64,000 bases of DNA from Quadrisphaera sp. (GTDB lineage Bacteria > Actinomycetota > Actinomycetes > Actinomycetales > Quadrisphaeraceae): positions 34,397 through 98,396 of the forward strand of contig JARICT010000036.1 in NCBI GenBank assembly GCA_029257185.1, read 5' to 3'. Positions 52,683 to 61,821 of this stretch are shown here, in pieces. How positions within the stretch are numbered: the stretch's first letter is position 1; each line of letters starts with the position of its first letter. Both the position numbers and the translations under genes were made by a program. The notes beneath the pieces were generated by a model, which ran no database searches, had not been told where the DNA came from, and saw only the letters and a list, made by a program, of their open reading frames with translations.

Positions 52683-53911
52683 GCACCGCGCCGTCAGCGC
52701 CCCCGACGGCGGGCTGGGTGACCCTCGCCGCGCTCGAGGAGGACCCGTTCCCCGTCTTCGAGCGGCTGCGCGCCGAGGCGCCGGTGGCCTACGTCCCGGC
52801 CGCCGGGCGCTACCTGGTGACCACGCACGCCGACGTCCACGCGCTGCACCAGGACAACGCCGCGTTCTCCTCCGACGAGGAGGGCACGTTGATGAAGCGC
52901 TCGATGGGGCACGCGATGCTCCGCAAGGACGACCCCGAGCACGCCGTGGAGCGCGCCGCCCTGCAGCCGCCGCTGCGCCCGCGGGCGGTCAAGAGCCGGT
53001 GGGCGGAGGTCTTCGAGGCCACCGCACGGCGGTACCTCGACGAGCTCGTCGCGGCCGGCCCCGGGACCGACGGCACCGACGGCACGGACCTGGTCAGCGC
53101 CTACGCCGCACCGGTGGCGGCGGAGAACCTGCGCCTGGTCATGGGGTTCGACAACGCGACGCAGCAGGACCTGCAGCGCTGGTCGCAGACGATGATCGAC
53201 GGCGTCGGCAACTACGCCGACGACCCGTCGGTCTGGGCCGACGCCCTGCGCTCCTCGGAGGAGGTCGACACCGCCGTCGACGAGATGCTGGCCCGCAAGC
53301 GCGCCGAGCCGGACGGGTCGCTGCTGTCCGGGCTCGCCGGCGAGCAGGGCGGCGCCATGGGGCTCGACGCGATCCGCGCCAACGTCAAGATGACCATCGG
53401 TGGGGGGCTCAACGAGCCGCGCGACGCCATCGGGACGGCGGTGTGGGCGCTGCTGGACCGCCCGGAGCAGCTCGCGACGGTGCTGGCGGACCCGGTGGCT
53501 CCCCGGTGGGCGGACGCCTTCGAGGAGGCGCTGCGCTGGGTGGCCCCGATCGGGGCGGTCCCGCGACAGACCACCCGCGACGTCGAGGTCCGCGGCGTGG
53601 TGATCCCCGCGGGCGCCGGCGTGCTGAGCTGCATGATCTCCGGCAACCGCGACGAGGAGGTCTTCGAGCGTCCCGCGGAGTTCGACGTCGACCGCGACAA
53701 GAAGCCCCTCCTCTCCTTCGGGGGCGGCGCCCACTACTGCGCCGGCACGTGGGTGGCCAAGGCCTCGGTGGCGGGAGCCGCGCTGCCGCTGCTCTTCGAG
53801 CGCCTGCCGGGACTGCGGTGGGCGGACGGTCGGGCACCGCGCGCCAGCGGGTGGGTCTTCCGCGGACCCCGGGAGCTCCCGGTGGTCTGGGACTCCGTCA
53901 CCACCGGCTGA
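52679..53911 (+). CDS. Cytochrome P450
   Basis: A 410-residue soluble P450. The heme-binding loop FGGGAHYCAGTW has the thiolate Cys354. The ExxR motif is in EALRW. The I-helix, normally (A/G)GxDT, reads GGLNEPRD (Asn245-Glu246), so the usual acid-alcohol pair for oxygen activation is replaced. It uses electrons from the [2Fe-2S] ferredoxin gene 70 bp downstream; no ferredoxin reductase is in the window. Its position between a transporter and oxidative genes suggests hydroxylation or O-demethylation of an aromatic compound (inference). Confidence 0.9.
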   Translation: MSTAPSAPPTAGWVTLAALEEDPFPVFERLRAEAPVAYVPAAGRYLVTTHADVHALHQDNAAFSSDEEGTLMKRSMGHAMLRKDDPEHAVERAALQPPLRPRAVKSRWAEVFEATARRYLDELVAAGPGTDGTDGTDLVSAYAAPVAAENLRLVMGFDNATQQDLQRWSQTMIDGVGNYADDPSVWADALRSSEEVDTAVDEMLARKRAEPDGSLLSGLAGEQGGAMGLDAIRANVKMTIGGGLNEPRDAIGTAVWALLDRPEQLATVLADPVAPRWADAFEEALRWVAPIGAVPRQTTRDVEVRGVVIPAGAGVLSCMISGNRDEEVFERPAEFDVDRDKKPLLSFGGGAHYCAGTWVAKASVAGAALPLLFERLPGLRWADGRAPRASGWVFRGPRELPVVWDSVTTG

Positions 53912-53981
53912 GCGGCCGCCGGGCGCCCGCCACCACCCCGCCGACGAACCCGCCGGCACCCCGACGTCGAGGAGACCTCTC

Positions 53982-54296
53982 GTGCCCACGATCACCTACC
54001 GCCACCGCGGAGGCCAGCAGGTCGTCGAGGCCGCCGACGGCCAGTCCCTGATGCGGGCCGCCGTCGGCGCCGGCGTCCCCGGCATCATCGGCCAGTGCGG
54101 CGGGCAGGCGGTGTGCGCGACCTGCCACGTCTACGTCGACGCGGAGGACCTCCCCCACCTGCCCGAGGTGGACGAGGACCAGGACGACACCCTCGAGGGC
54201 GTCCCGGACCGGCGCGAGACCTCCCGGCTCAGCTGCCAGCTCGTCGCCGGGGACGGCTTCGACTCCCTGACCGTCACCGTGGCCGACGGCGGCTGA
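53982..54296 (+). CDS. [2Fe-2S] ferredoxin, adrenodoxin/putidaredoxin type
   Basis: A 104-residue ferredoxin. Cluster ligands appear in the order CGGQAVC-ATC and a final Cys in RLSCQLV, the adrenodoxin-type spacing. It should pass electrons to the upstream P450. GAGGAGA lies before the GTG start. Confidence 0.92.
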   Translation: MPTITYRHRGGQQVVEAADGQSLMRAAVGAGVPGIIGQCGGQAVCATCHVYVDAEDLPHLPEVDEDQDDTLEGVPDRRETSRLSCQLVAGDGFDSLTVTVADGG

Positions 54297-54365
54297 ATCG
54301 GTGACCCTGTGCGACGAGTCCCCGGTGTCAGCAGAGCCCCGGGCCCCGTGGCCCCCGGAGCGCGT

Positions 54366-54421
54366 CGAGCGGGGAGCGCGCGTGCGCGACACGCCGCAGG
54401 ACGCCACCGCCGGTCCCGCTG
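54366..54421 (-). repeat. 58-nt hairpin repeat, copy 3 (56 nt, inverted)
   Basis: On the minus strand it reads CAGCGGGACC, then GCGGCGTGTCGCGC, then CCCCGCTCGACGCG. This matches the two other copies, with two single-base deletions in the left arm. It lies between the converging ferredoxin and GMC oxidoreductase genes. Confidence 0.8.
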
Positions 54422-54428
54422 ACGCCCT

Positions 54429-55976
54429 TCAGGCCTCGACGACGAAGCGCGCGGCCATCTCCCCGATGAGCACCGACGGGGCGTTGGTGTTGCCGGTGGT
54501 GACCCGCGGCATCACCGAGGCGTCGGCCACCCGCAGGCCCTCCACCCCGCGCACCCGCAGCCGGTGGTCCACCACGTCCATCGGCCCCGGTCCCATCGCG
54601 CACGAGCCGGCGACGTGGTGGTAGGTCACGCAGGAGGAACGCACGTAGGCCTCGAGCGCCTCGTCGTCGTCGCCCACCTCGGGCCCGGGGAGCACCTCGC
54701 GGGCGCCCCAGCGCTGCGCCAGCGGGGGGGCGGCCCCGACGGCGCGGCACTGGCGCACCGAGGCCACGAGCGCCGCGACGTCCTCGGGGGTCGCCAGGGC
54801 CGCGGTGTCCACCAGCATCGGGTCGTGGGGCCCCGGCCCGGAGAGCGTCACCGAGCCGCGCGACGTCGGGGCGACGATGCCGGCGAGCAGCGACAGCCCG
54901 TCGCTCGGGCCCTCCTGCCCGTCGGAGAGCATCGGCACGCTGAAGACGATCGGCTGCGTGTCGGGCCGGTCCAGGCCGTCGCGCGAGCGCCAGAACCAGT
55001 GGGTCTGGGTGGGCGAGACGCCGGTGGTGGGCGGCCCGAGGGGTGGCTCGGTGGTGAGCACGACCGGGGCGAGCAGGTGGTCGTGGAGGTTCTTGCCCAC
55101 CCCGGGCACGTCGGCGACCACGTCGATGCCGAGCTCCGCCAGCTCGTCGGCGGGCCCGACGCCGGAGCGCAGCAGCACCCGCGGGGAGCCGAGGGCGCCC
55201 GCGCACAGGACCACCTCGTCGGCGCGGGCGACACGGGTCTCGCCGCCGCGCTCGTACTCCACCCCCACGGCCGCGCCCTCCTCGATCACCACCCGGTGCA
55301 CCCAGCACCCGGTCTCGACGGTGAGGGCCGGGTGGTCGGTGCGCGGGCCGAGGTAGGCCGTCCAGGTGCTGAGGCGCTCGCCGCCGCGGACGGTGATCTG
55401 CTCCTGGGCGATGCCGTCCTGGTGGTCCCCGTTGTAGTCGGGGTTGTGCTCCAGGCCGACGTGGACGCCGGCGTCGAGCACCGCCTGGTGGACCGGGGTG
55501 AGCGGGTAGTCGTCGGTGACGTCGAGGAGGCCCTCCAGGCCGCGCGCCCCGGGGCCCCCGGGCGGGGCGGCGGCGTCCGCGCGCCCGGTGGTGAACCGCT
55601 CGATGGCCTCGAAGACGGGCCGGACGTCCGCCCACGCCCAGCCGTCGTTGCCGAGGCTCGCCCAGTGGTCGTAGTCGGCGGGGGCGCCGCGCACCCAGAT
55701 CATCGCGTTGAGGGCGTGGGAGCCTCCGAGGACCTTTCCGCGCGGGATGTGCAGGCGACGCCCGTCCGCCCCGGCCTGGGGGACGGTGTAGTGGTCCCAG
55801 TCCTGCTCGGAGTGCCACAGCTCGCCGGCGCGCGCCGGGTCGGCGATGGCGGGGTTGGTGTCCTCGCCGCCCGCCTCGAGGAGCGTCACGCTCAGGCCGG
55901 CGTCCAGCAGGCGACGGACCACGACGGACCCCGCCGATCCCGCTCCGACGACGACGACGCTGCGGTTCGTGCTCAT
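54429..55976 (-). CDS. GMC-family FAD oxidoreductase
   Basis: A 515-residue choline-dehydrogenase-like flavoprotein. VVVVGAGSAGSVVVRRLLDAG is the FAD dinucleotide fold and GGSHALNAMIWVRG the GMC signature 1. The catalytic His is in YHHVAGSCAMG, with the second residue in TTGNTNAPS. It oxidises primary alcohols to aldehydes. The aldehyde dehydrogenase gene starts 163 bp away on the other strand, so the pair fits alcohol to acid oxidation. It may act on the product of the P450 (inference). Confidence 0.9.
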   Translation of the reverse strand: MSTNRSVVVVGAGSAGSVVVRRLLDAGLSVTLLEAGGEDTNPAIADPARAGELWHSEQDWDHYTVPQAGADGRRLHIPRGKVLGGSHALNAMIWVRGAPADYDHWASLGNDGWAWADVRPVFEAIERFTTGRADAAAPPGGPGARGLEGLLDVTDDYPLTPVHQAVLDAGVHVGLEHNPDYNGDHQDGIAQEQITVRGGERLSTWTAYLGPRTDHPALTVETGCWVHRVVIEEGAAVGVEYERGGETRVARADEVVLCAGALGSPRVLLRSGVGPADELAELGIDVVADVPGVGKNLHDHLLAPVVLTTEPPLGPPTTGVSPTQTHWFWRSRDGLDRPDTQPIVFSVPMLSDGQEGPSDGLSLLAGIVAPTSRGSVTLSGPGPHDPMLVDTAALATPEDVAALVASVRQCRAVGAAPPLAQRWGAREVLPGPEVGDDDEALEAYVRSSCVTYHHVAGSCAMGPGPMDVVDHRLRVRGVEGLRVADASVMPRVTTGNTNAPSVLIGEMAARFVVEA

Positions 55977-56139
55977 GGACCACCTCTGCGGATCGAGGCG
56001 GCCCCCACCGTCGGCGACCGCTGCTCCAGCCTGCCAGGTCTGCGCCGAGCCACCGGCACACTGGGGGGTCACGGCGGCCGACGGTCGGCCGCCGGTCGGG
56101 CCCGCGGGCCCGCACGAGAGCACCGACGAAGGAGACTCG

Positions 56140-57585
56140 ATGACGACGTCCCTGTACATCGACGGCGAGTGGGCGCAGGCGCCCGCCACGGCGATCCCCA
56201 CCCACGACCCGGCTACCGAGGAGGTCATCGAGCAGGTCGGCTCCGCGGACTCCGCGGCCGTCGACGCCGCGGTGGCCGCTGCCCGCTCCGCGCTGTCGGA
56301 CCCGGCGTGGGCCGGACTGCTGCCCGCCCAGCGTGCGGCCCTGCTGTTCCGCCTCGCGGACCTCATCACCGAGCACCACGAGGAGCTCGCCGCCCTGGAG
56401 ACCCGCGACCAGGGCCAGCCCATCGGGATCTCGCGGATGGTCTCGGCCGGCGGCGCCGCGGAGCACTTCCGCTACTACGCCGGCTGGGTGACGAAGATCC
56501 AGGGCTCGGTGAACCCGGTGTCCTTCCCCAGCACGCTGCACTACACCCGCAAGGAGCCGGTGGGGGTGACCGCGCTGATCACCCCGTGGAACTTCCCGCT
56601 GATGATCCTGGCGTGGAAGCTGGCGCCGGCGCTGGCCACCGGGAACACCGTGGTGATCAAGCCGAGCGAGGTGACGCCCCTGACGTCGATCCGCCTGGTG
56701 CGGCTGTGCGAGGAGGCCGGCTTCCCGCGCGGGGTGGTCAACCTCGTGACCGGCGGCGGTGACGTGGGCGCGATGCTCAGCGAGCACATGGGCGTGGACC
56801 ACCTCTCCTACACCGGCTCCACCGCCGTGGGCAAGCTCATCGCGACCGCCTCCGCGGCGTCCAACCTCAAGCGCCTCACCCTGGAGCTGGGCGGCAAGGC
56901 GCCGTCGATCATCTGCGCCGACGCGGACGTGGACGCCGCGGTGGCCGGCAACATCTCCGGCAGCATGCTCAACAGCGGCCAGGTGTGCGCGGCCTACACC
57001 CGGTTCTACGTCCACTCCTCGCGCCACGACGAGTTCGTGGAGAAGATGGCTGCCGGCATCGCGGGGCTGCCGGTGGGTTCGGGCTCCGAGGAGTCCACCG
57101 TGGTCGGCCCGCTGGTCTCCGCGAAGCACCTCGAGCACGTCGAGCGCCTCGTGGCGAGCGGCAGCGAGCAGGGCGCCCAGCTGGTCACCGGCGGCGGGCG
57201 CGTGGACCGGCGCGGGTACTTCTTCGAGCCCACCCTGTTCACCGGGGTGCGCGACGAGATGTCGATCATGACCGAGGAGGTCTTCGGCCCCGTCCACGCC
57301 GTCACGTCCTTCGACGACGCCGACGGGCTGGGGGGCGTCATCGCCGCGGCCAACAACACCCCGTACGGCCTCGCGGCGTCGGTGTGGACGAACGACATCG
57401 CCACCTCGCAGCGCCTCGCGGACGGCATCAAGGCCGGCGCGGTCTTCGTCAACATGCCGCCCGTCCCGGACGCCGCGGCGCCGTGGGGCGGGTACAAGCA
57501 GTCCGGGTGGGGCCGCGAGATGGGCCCGCAGGCGATCGACGCGTACACCGAGACCAAGGCGGTGTGGCTGCACTACGGCGGCTGA
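56140..57585 (+). CDS. Aldehyde dehydrogenase
   Basis: A 481-residue NAD(P)-dependent enzyme. Family blocks are ITPWNFPLMILAWKLAPALA, the catalytic Glu in LELGGKAPS, the catalytic Cys in NSGQVCAAYTR, and EEVFGPV. All key residues are present. A GAAGGAGA site precedes the ATG. It likely oxidises the aldehyde made by the neighbouring GMC enzyme to a carboxylic acid. Confidence 0.93.
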   Translation: MTTSLYIDGEWAQAPATAIPTHDPATEEVIEQVGSADSAAVDAAVAAARSALSDPAWAGLLPAQRAALLFRLADLITEHHEELAALETRDQGQPIGISRMVSAGGAAEHFRYYAGWVTKIQGSVNPVSFPSTLHYTRKEPVGVTALITPWNFPLMILAWKLAPALATGNTVVIKPSEVTPLTSIRLVRLCEEAGFPRGVVNLVTGGGDVGAMLSEHMGVDHLSYTGSTAVGKLIATASAASNLKRLTLELGGKAPSIICADADVDAAVAGNISGSMLNSGQVCAAYTRFYVHSSRHDEFVEKMAAGIAGLPVGSGSEESTVVGPLVSAKHLEHVERLVASGSEQGAQLVTGGGRVDRRGYFFEPTLFTGVRDEMSIMTEEVFGPVHAVTSFDDADGLGGVIAAANNTPYGLAASVWTNDIATSQRLADGIKAGAVFVNMPPVPDAAAPWGGYKQSGWGREMGPQAIDAYTETKAVWLHYGG

Positions 57586-57619
57586 GCCGCACGGGCAGCC
57601 GGGTGCGGGCAGGCGCCCC

Positions 57620-58318
57620 TCAGGCCGAGCGGCCGTGGGGGGCGCCCTGCACCTGCAGGACCCCTGCGAGGGTCCGTCCGCGGTGCTCACGGGCGGCGCG
57701 CTCGACCTCGTCGGGCTCACCGCCGGAGGCGATGAGGTCGATGAGCGCCTCGTGCTCCTCCACCGAGGGGGCGGCGCGCTCGGGGACGAAGGAGAACACC
57801 GACGAGCGCAGCGCGGCCAGGCGCGCCCACCCCCGGTCGACCAGCTCGAGGAGCTGGGGGTTGGGGCACGCCGAGGCCAGGACCAGGTGCAGCTGCTGGT
57901 TCAGCTCGGAGTGGCGCAGCGGGTCGAGGTCCGCCAGGCCCTCGCGCATCCGCGCGTTGATGCCGCGGGCCCGTGCGATCGCCGCGTCGCTCAGCAGCGG
58001 CGCCGAGGCGCCGGTGGCCGCGGCCTCGACGACGGCGAGGGTCTCGACCGTCCAGCGGTACTCCACCGGGTCGAGGCCGCGCACGGTGGCACCGACGTGG
58101 CGGGTGAAGTCCACGAGGGACTCCGCCTCGAGCCGGCGCACGGCCTCGCGCACCGGCACCGTCGAGACCCCGAGCTCGCGGGCGAGGCTCCCCAGGACGA
58201 GCCGGTAGCCCGGCGTGTAGCTGCGGTCCAGGATGCGCGCACGGATCACGTCGTACGCGAGGTCGACCTTCGACCCTCCCGGATCGGCGTGGGCGGACGA
58301 GGCCGCGGGGGTGCTCAC
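57620..58318 (-). CDS. GntR-family regulator, FCD type
   Basis: A 232-residue regulator. The winged helix has AYDVIRARILDRSYTPG and LARELGVSTVPVREAVRRLEAE. The C-terminal FCD ligand domain is all-helical, with HSELNQQLHLVL and HEALIDLI supplying metal/ligand residues. It is divergent from the hydroxylase, with a GTATAC palindrome between. It probably represses the catabolic genes until an aromatic acid binds (inference). Confidence 0.92.
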   Translation of the reverse strand: MSTPAASSAHADPGGSKVDLAYDVIRARILDRSYTPGYRLVLGSLARELGVSTVPVREAVRRLEAESLVDFTRHVGATVRGLDPVEYRWTVETLAVVEAAATGASAPLLSDAAIARARGINARMREGLADLDPLRHSELNQQLHLVLASACPNPQLLELVDRGWARLAALRSSVFSFVPERAAPSVEEHEALIDLIASGGEPDEVERAAREHRGRTLAGVLQVQGAPHGRSA

Positions 58319-58408
58319 CGGGCAGACTCTGCCGCACCGCCTCCCGTGACAGGCCCGCACCGGCCGCGCCCACGGCTGCCGCTCCGCCAGGCCCTCCTCG
58401 AGCGAGAC

Positions 58409-58418
58409 CGTATACAAT
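58409..58418. promoter_or_regulatory. GTATAC operator overlapping a -10 box
   Basis: CGTATACAAT lies between the GntR and hydroxylase genes. TACAAT is a good -10 box for the hydroxylase, 54 bp before its start. The same palindrome is at 51252 and 61755. Confidence 0.55.
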
Positions 58419-58471
58419 CCTCGCTGGCGCGACGAGGCAGCGCGCCAGCCCCACAGAGAGGTGGCAAGGCT

Positions 58472-60361
58472 GTGCAGTTCCACCACCACGGATACGTCTC
58501 CGGTGATCCCCGCGTCCTGCCGGCGGCCGGCACGGGGGTCGAGCGCCCGCAGGACCTGCCGGACGAGGTCGACGTCCTCGTCATCGGCACCGGCCCCGCC
58601 GGCATGGTCGCCGCCGCCCAGCTCTCGCAGTTCCCCGGGATCACCACCCGCATCGTCGACGAGCGCGGCGGCCGCCTCGCCGTGGGCCGCGCGGACGGCA
58701 TCCAGGCCCGCAGCGTCGAGACGTTCCAGGCGTTCGGCTTCGCCGAGCGCATCACCGCCGAGGCGTACCGCATCACCGAGATGGCGTTCTGGAAGCCGGA
58801 CCCGGCCGACCCCTCCCGGATCGCCCGGTCCGCGATCACCCCCGACGACCCCACGGGCATCAGCGAGTTCCCCCACCTCATCGTCAACCAGGCGCGGGTT
58901 CTCGACTACTTCGCCGAGGTGATGGCCCTCTCGCCGTCGCGCATGGCACCCGACTACGGGTACGCCTTCCGCGACCTCGCCGTCGCCGACGACAGCGACG
59001 CCCAGAGCCACCCCGTCACGGTCACGCTGGCGCGCAGCGCGGGCGAGCACGAGGGCGAGCAGCTCACCGTCCGGGCCCGCTACGTCATCGGGTGCGACGG
59101 TGCGCGCAGCCGCGTGCGCGCGGCGATCGGCTGCTCCATGGACGGCGACCAGGCCAACCACGCCTGGGGCGTCATGGACGTCCTCGCCGACACCGACTTC
59201 CCCGACATCCGCCGCAAGTGCGCCATCCAGTCCGCCGACGGCGGCAGCATCCTGCTCATCCCCCGCGAGGGCGGGTACCTGTTCCGCATGTACGTCGACC
59301 TCGGTCAGGTGCCCGCCGGCGACGCCGGAGCGGTGCGCGACACGAGCATCGAGCAGATCATCGGCAAGGCCCAGGAGATCCTGCACCCCTACCGGCTCGA
59401 CGTGCGGGACGTGGCCTGGCACAGCGTCTACGAGGTGGGGCACCGGCTCACGGACCGCTTCGACGACGTGCTCCCCCACCAGCTCGGCGAGCGGACGCCG
59501 CGCGTGTTCATCACCGGCGACGCCTGCCACACGCACAGCGCCAAGGCCGGGCAGGGCATGAACGTCTCGATGCAGGACGGCTTCAACATCGGCTGGAAGC
59601 TGGGGCACGTGCTGGAGGGCCGCAGCCCCCGCGCGCTGCTGGCGACGTACTCCGCCGAGCGCCAGGTGGTCGCCAAGAACCTCATCGACTTCGACAAGGA
59701 GTGGTCGGCCCTCATGGCGAGGAAGCCGGAGGACCTCGACGACCCCACGCAGCTCGAGGACTACTACGTGCGCACCCAGGAGTTCCCGGCCGGCTTCATG
59801 ACGCAGTACGCCCCGTCGATGATCACGGCGGAGGCGACGCACCAGGACCTCGCGGCAGGATTCCCCGTCGGCAAGCGCTTCAAGTCCGCGCCGGTGGTGC
59901 GGGTGTGCGACGGCAACCCCGTGCACCTCGGCCACCACGCGCGCGCCGACGGGCGCTGGCGGGTCTACGTCTTCGCCGACGGGACGGCGCCCGGTGCGGC
60001 CGGTCCCGTGCAGGACCTCGCGCGGTGGCTCACCGAGCCCGGCGGCTCACCGCTCGCCGCCACCCCCGACGGCGCCGACGCTGACGCCTGGTTCGACGTC
60101 AAGGTCGTCTACCAGCAGGAGCACGAGAGCATCCTCCTGCCGGGCGTGCCCGCGGCGTTCCGCCCGCTCACCGGCCCGTTCCGCCTCGTCGACCACGAGA
60201 AGGTCTACTCCGCGGATCCCCAGGACGACATCTTCGACGCTCGCGGCGTCGACCGTGCGGGCGCCATCGTCGTGGTGCGTCCCGACCAGTACGTGGCCCA
60301 CGTGCTGCCGCTCGGCGCCCACGAGGAGCTGGCCTCGTTCTTCGGGTCCGTGCTGGCCTGA
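58472..60361 (+). CDS. mobA: FAD monooxygenase, 3-hydroxybenzoate 4-hydroxylase type (MobA-like)
   Basis: A 629-residue flavoprotein hydroxylase. The start VQFHHHGYVSG is followed by DVLVIGTGPAGMVAAAQLSQFP (FAD), ADGIQARSVETFQAFGFAE and FWKPDP. The second FAD motif is GDACHTHSAKAGQGMN, and a C-terminal thioredoxin-like domain begins near residue 450. The length and these blocks agree closely with bacterial 3-hydroxybenzoate 4-monooxygenase, which gives protocatechuate. Related phenol hydroxylases remain possible. It starts at GTG 58472, in the promoter region shared with the GntR gene. Confidence 0.87.
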   Translation: MQFHHHGYVSGDPRVLPAAGTGVERPQDLPDEVDVLVIGTGPAGMVAAAQLSQFPGITTRIVDERGGRLAVGRADGIQARSVETFQAFGFAERITAEAYRITEMAFWKPDPADPSRIARSAITPDDPTGISEFPHLIVNQARVLDYFAEVMALSPSRMAPDYGYAFRDLAVADDSDAQSHPVTVTLARSAGEHEGEQLTVRARYVIGCDGARSRVRAAIGCSMDGDQANHAWGVMDVLADTDFPDIRRKCAIQSADGGSILLIPREGGYLFRMYVDLGQVPAGDAGAVRDTSIEQIIGKAQEILHPYRLDVRDVAWHSVYEVGHRLTDRFDDVLPHQLGERTPRVFITGDACHTHSAKAGQGMNVSMQDGFNIGWKLGHVLEGRSPRALLATYSAERQVVAKNLIDFDKEWSALMARKPEDLDDPTQLEDYYVRTQEFPAGFMTQYAPSMITAEATHQDLAAGFPVGKRFKSAPVVRVCDGNPVHLGHHARADGRWRVYVFADGTAPGAAGPVQDLARWLTEPGGSPLAATPDGADADAWFDVKVVYQQEHESILLPGVPAAFRPLTGPFRLVDHEKVYSADPQDDIFDARGVDRAGAIVVVRPDQYVAHVLPLGAHEELASFFGSVLA

Positions 60362-60369
60362 GACCGACC

Positions 60370-60843
60370 TCAGTCGATCGAACCGGGCGGCGCCACCCAG
60401 CGGTGCGCCTGCCCGGTGACCGACGCGATGTGCTCGAAGTCCCGGTCGTCGTGGACGACGACCGCACCCCCCAGCTCCGCCACCGCTGCCGTCAGCAGGT
60501 CGATCACGCCGGCGGCGCGGTGCAGACCGGCAACGGCCATGCGCGCCTGCACCTGCCGGGCGCGCTCGGCGGCCCGCTCGTCGAGCGGCAGCACCACGTA
60601 CTCCTCGCGGCGGCGACGCTGCACCTCCCGCAGCTCGGCGGCGTCCCGTGCGCTGTACCCCGCCTCCAGGTCGACGGTCGCGCAGGCCGCCGCCGAACGT
60701 TCCGCCAGCAGGCCGGCCAGGCGCTCGCGGCGTTCGGCGACGGCTCGCAGCGCGGCGTTCACCGTGTCCTCCGTCGTGGTGGCCTCCAGCTCGCGGGCAG
60801 CCGCGGAGAGGGCGTCGTCGTCGAGGTCGACCATCCCGTCCAT
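60370..60843 (-). pseudogene. Fused VapB-VapC remnant (PIN domain lacking motif I)
   Basis: One 157-residue frame combines an antitoxin start (MVDLDDDALSAAARELEATT...TVNAALRAVAERR, a VapB ribbon-helix-helix pattern) with a PIN toxin end (TVDLEAGYSARD, GVIDLLTAAVAELG, VHDDRDFEHIA). VapC normally starts with a separate Asp-containing strand (D.SA..R). That strand and the VapC start are missing, so the two genes look joined by an in-frame deletion. Three of four PIN acidic residues remain. Nuclease activity is unlikely. It converges with the hydroxylase gene, with stops 8 bp apart. Confidence 0.7.
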
Positions 60844-60967
60844 GGCTCCATGGATGCACCGAAGGCACGCGGTCGGCCACGTACTCGCTGCCCGACCACG
60901 CCCACGCCCACGCCCACCGTCGAGCGCCACGCTCGACGCCAGGGCGGGCCTGGGAGAGGCTGGGCTC

Positions 60968-61696
60968 ATGACCACCGACGACGCCCTGCCCCCGCTGCCC
61001 GAGGACTGGTCGACGGCGCTCGCCGTCGCCGCCCACCCCGACGACCTGGAGTACGGCGCCGCGGCGGCCGTCGCCCGCTGGACAGACCAGGGCAAGCGCG
61101 TCGCCTACCTGCTGCTGACCCGCGGCGAGGCCGGGATCGACACCATGGCGCCCGAGGAGTCCGCGCCGGTGCGCGAGCGCGAGCAGCGGCGCGCCTGCGC
61201 GGAGGTCGGCGTGGACGACGTCGCGTTCGCCGGCCTGCCGGACGGGGTGCTGCAGCCGGACCTCGCGCTGCGCCGCGAGGTGGCCCGGGCTGTGCGCCGG
61301 GTGCGCCCGGACGTCGTCGTCGTCAACGCCTCGCGGGACTGGGGCGGGGTGCCCGACCAGGCCGACCACCGGGCGCTCGCGGCGGCGCTGGTCGACGCGG
61401 TGCGCGACGCGGGCAACCGCTGGGTGCACCGCGAGCTCCTGCAGGAGGGCTTGGAGCCGTTCGACGGCGTCCGCGAGGTGGTCCACGTGATGGACGCCGA
61501 GCCGACCCACGCCGTCGACACCAGCGACACCCTCGACCGCGGCATGGCGTCGCTGCGCGCCCACGAGACCTACTGGGAGGTGCTCGGCTCGATGCCCGAG
61601 GAGGGGCTCCGCGAGGGCGCTGCCGAGGCCGGCCAGCGCCAGGGCGTCGCCTCCGCGGCCCTCGTGCGGCGCCAGGGGCTGAAGCCGGAGGGCTGA
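60968..61696 (+). CDS. PIG-L/LmbE family hydrolase
   Basis: A 242-residue protein with the AHPDDLEYG zinc motif near residue 23, TRGEAGID, and QADHRALAAAL holding the second His set. It probably cleaves an N-acyl or amide bond. It is different in sequence from the PIG-L protein at 12109. In an aromatic-catabolism cluster it could process a conjugate of the substrate or be unrelated; the sequence does not decide. Confidence 0.85.
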   Translation: MTTDDALPPLPEDWSTALAVAAHPDDLEYGAAAAVARWTDQGKRVAYLLLTRGEAGIDTMAPEESAPVREREQRRACAEVGVDDVAFAGLPDGVLQPDLALRREVARAVRRVRPDVVVVNASRDWGGVPDQADHRALAAALVDAVRDAGNRWVHRELLQEGLEPFDGVREVVHVMDAEPTHAVDTSDTLDRGMASLRAHETYWEVLGSMPEEGLREGAAEAGQRQGVASAALVRRQGLKPEG

Positions 61697-61754
61697 GCCA
61701 CCCGGCCAGCTCGTCGCGCTGGCGGTCGCCCGGGGTACCGCCGCGCAGGGGGAT

Positions 61755-61762
61755 CGTATACG
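61755..61762. promoter_or_regulatory. CGTATACG palindrome before the FAH-RraA gene
   Basis: GATCGTATACGGTC closely resembles the site at 51252. It lies 60 bp before the start of the fusion gene, which begins an operon with the DapA-like aldolase. Confidence 0.5.
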
Positions 61763-61821
61763 GTCACCGGGATGCGTCGTGGCAGCCGCCCGCGGCGACC
61801 CCGGCCCCGGAGGACGACGAC

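Noticed and set aside
60403..61821. Long N-terminal extension of the FAH-RraA protein
   Set aside because: The extension overlaps the PIG-L gene and the VapBC remnant and has no family similarity. A GGAGG site and the GTG at 61822 fit the domain start.
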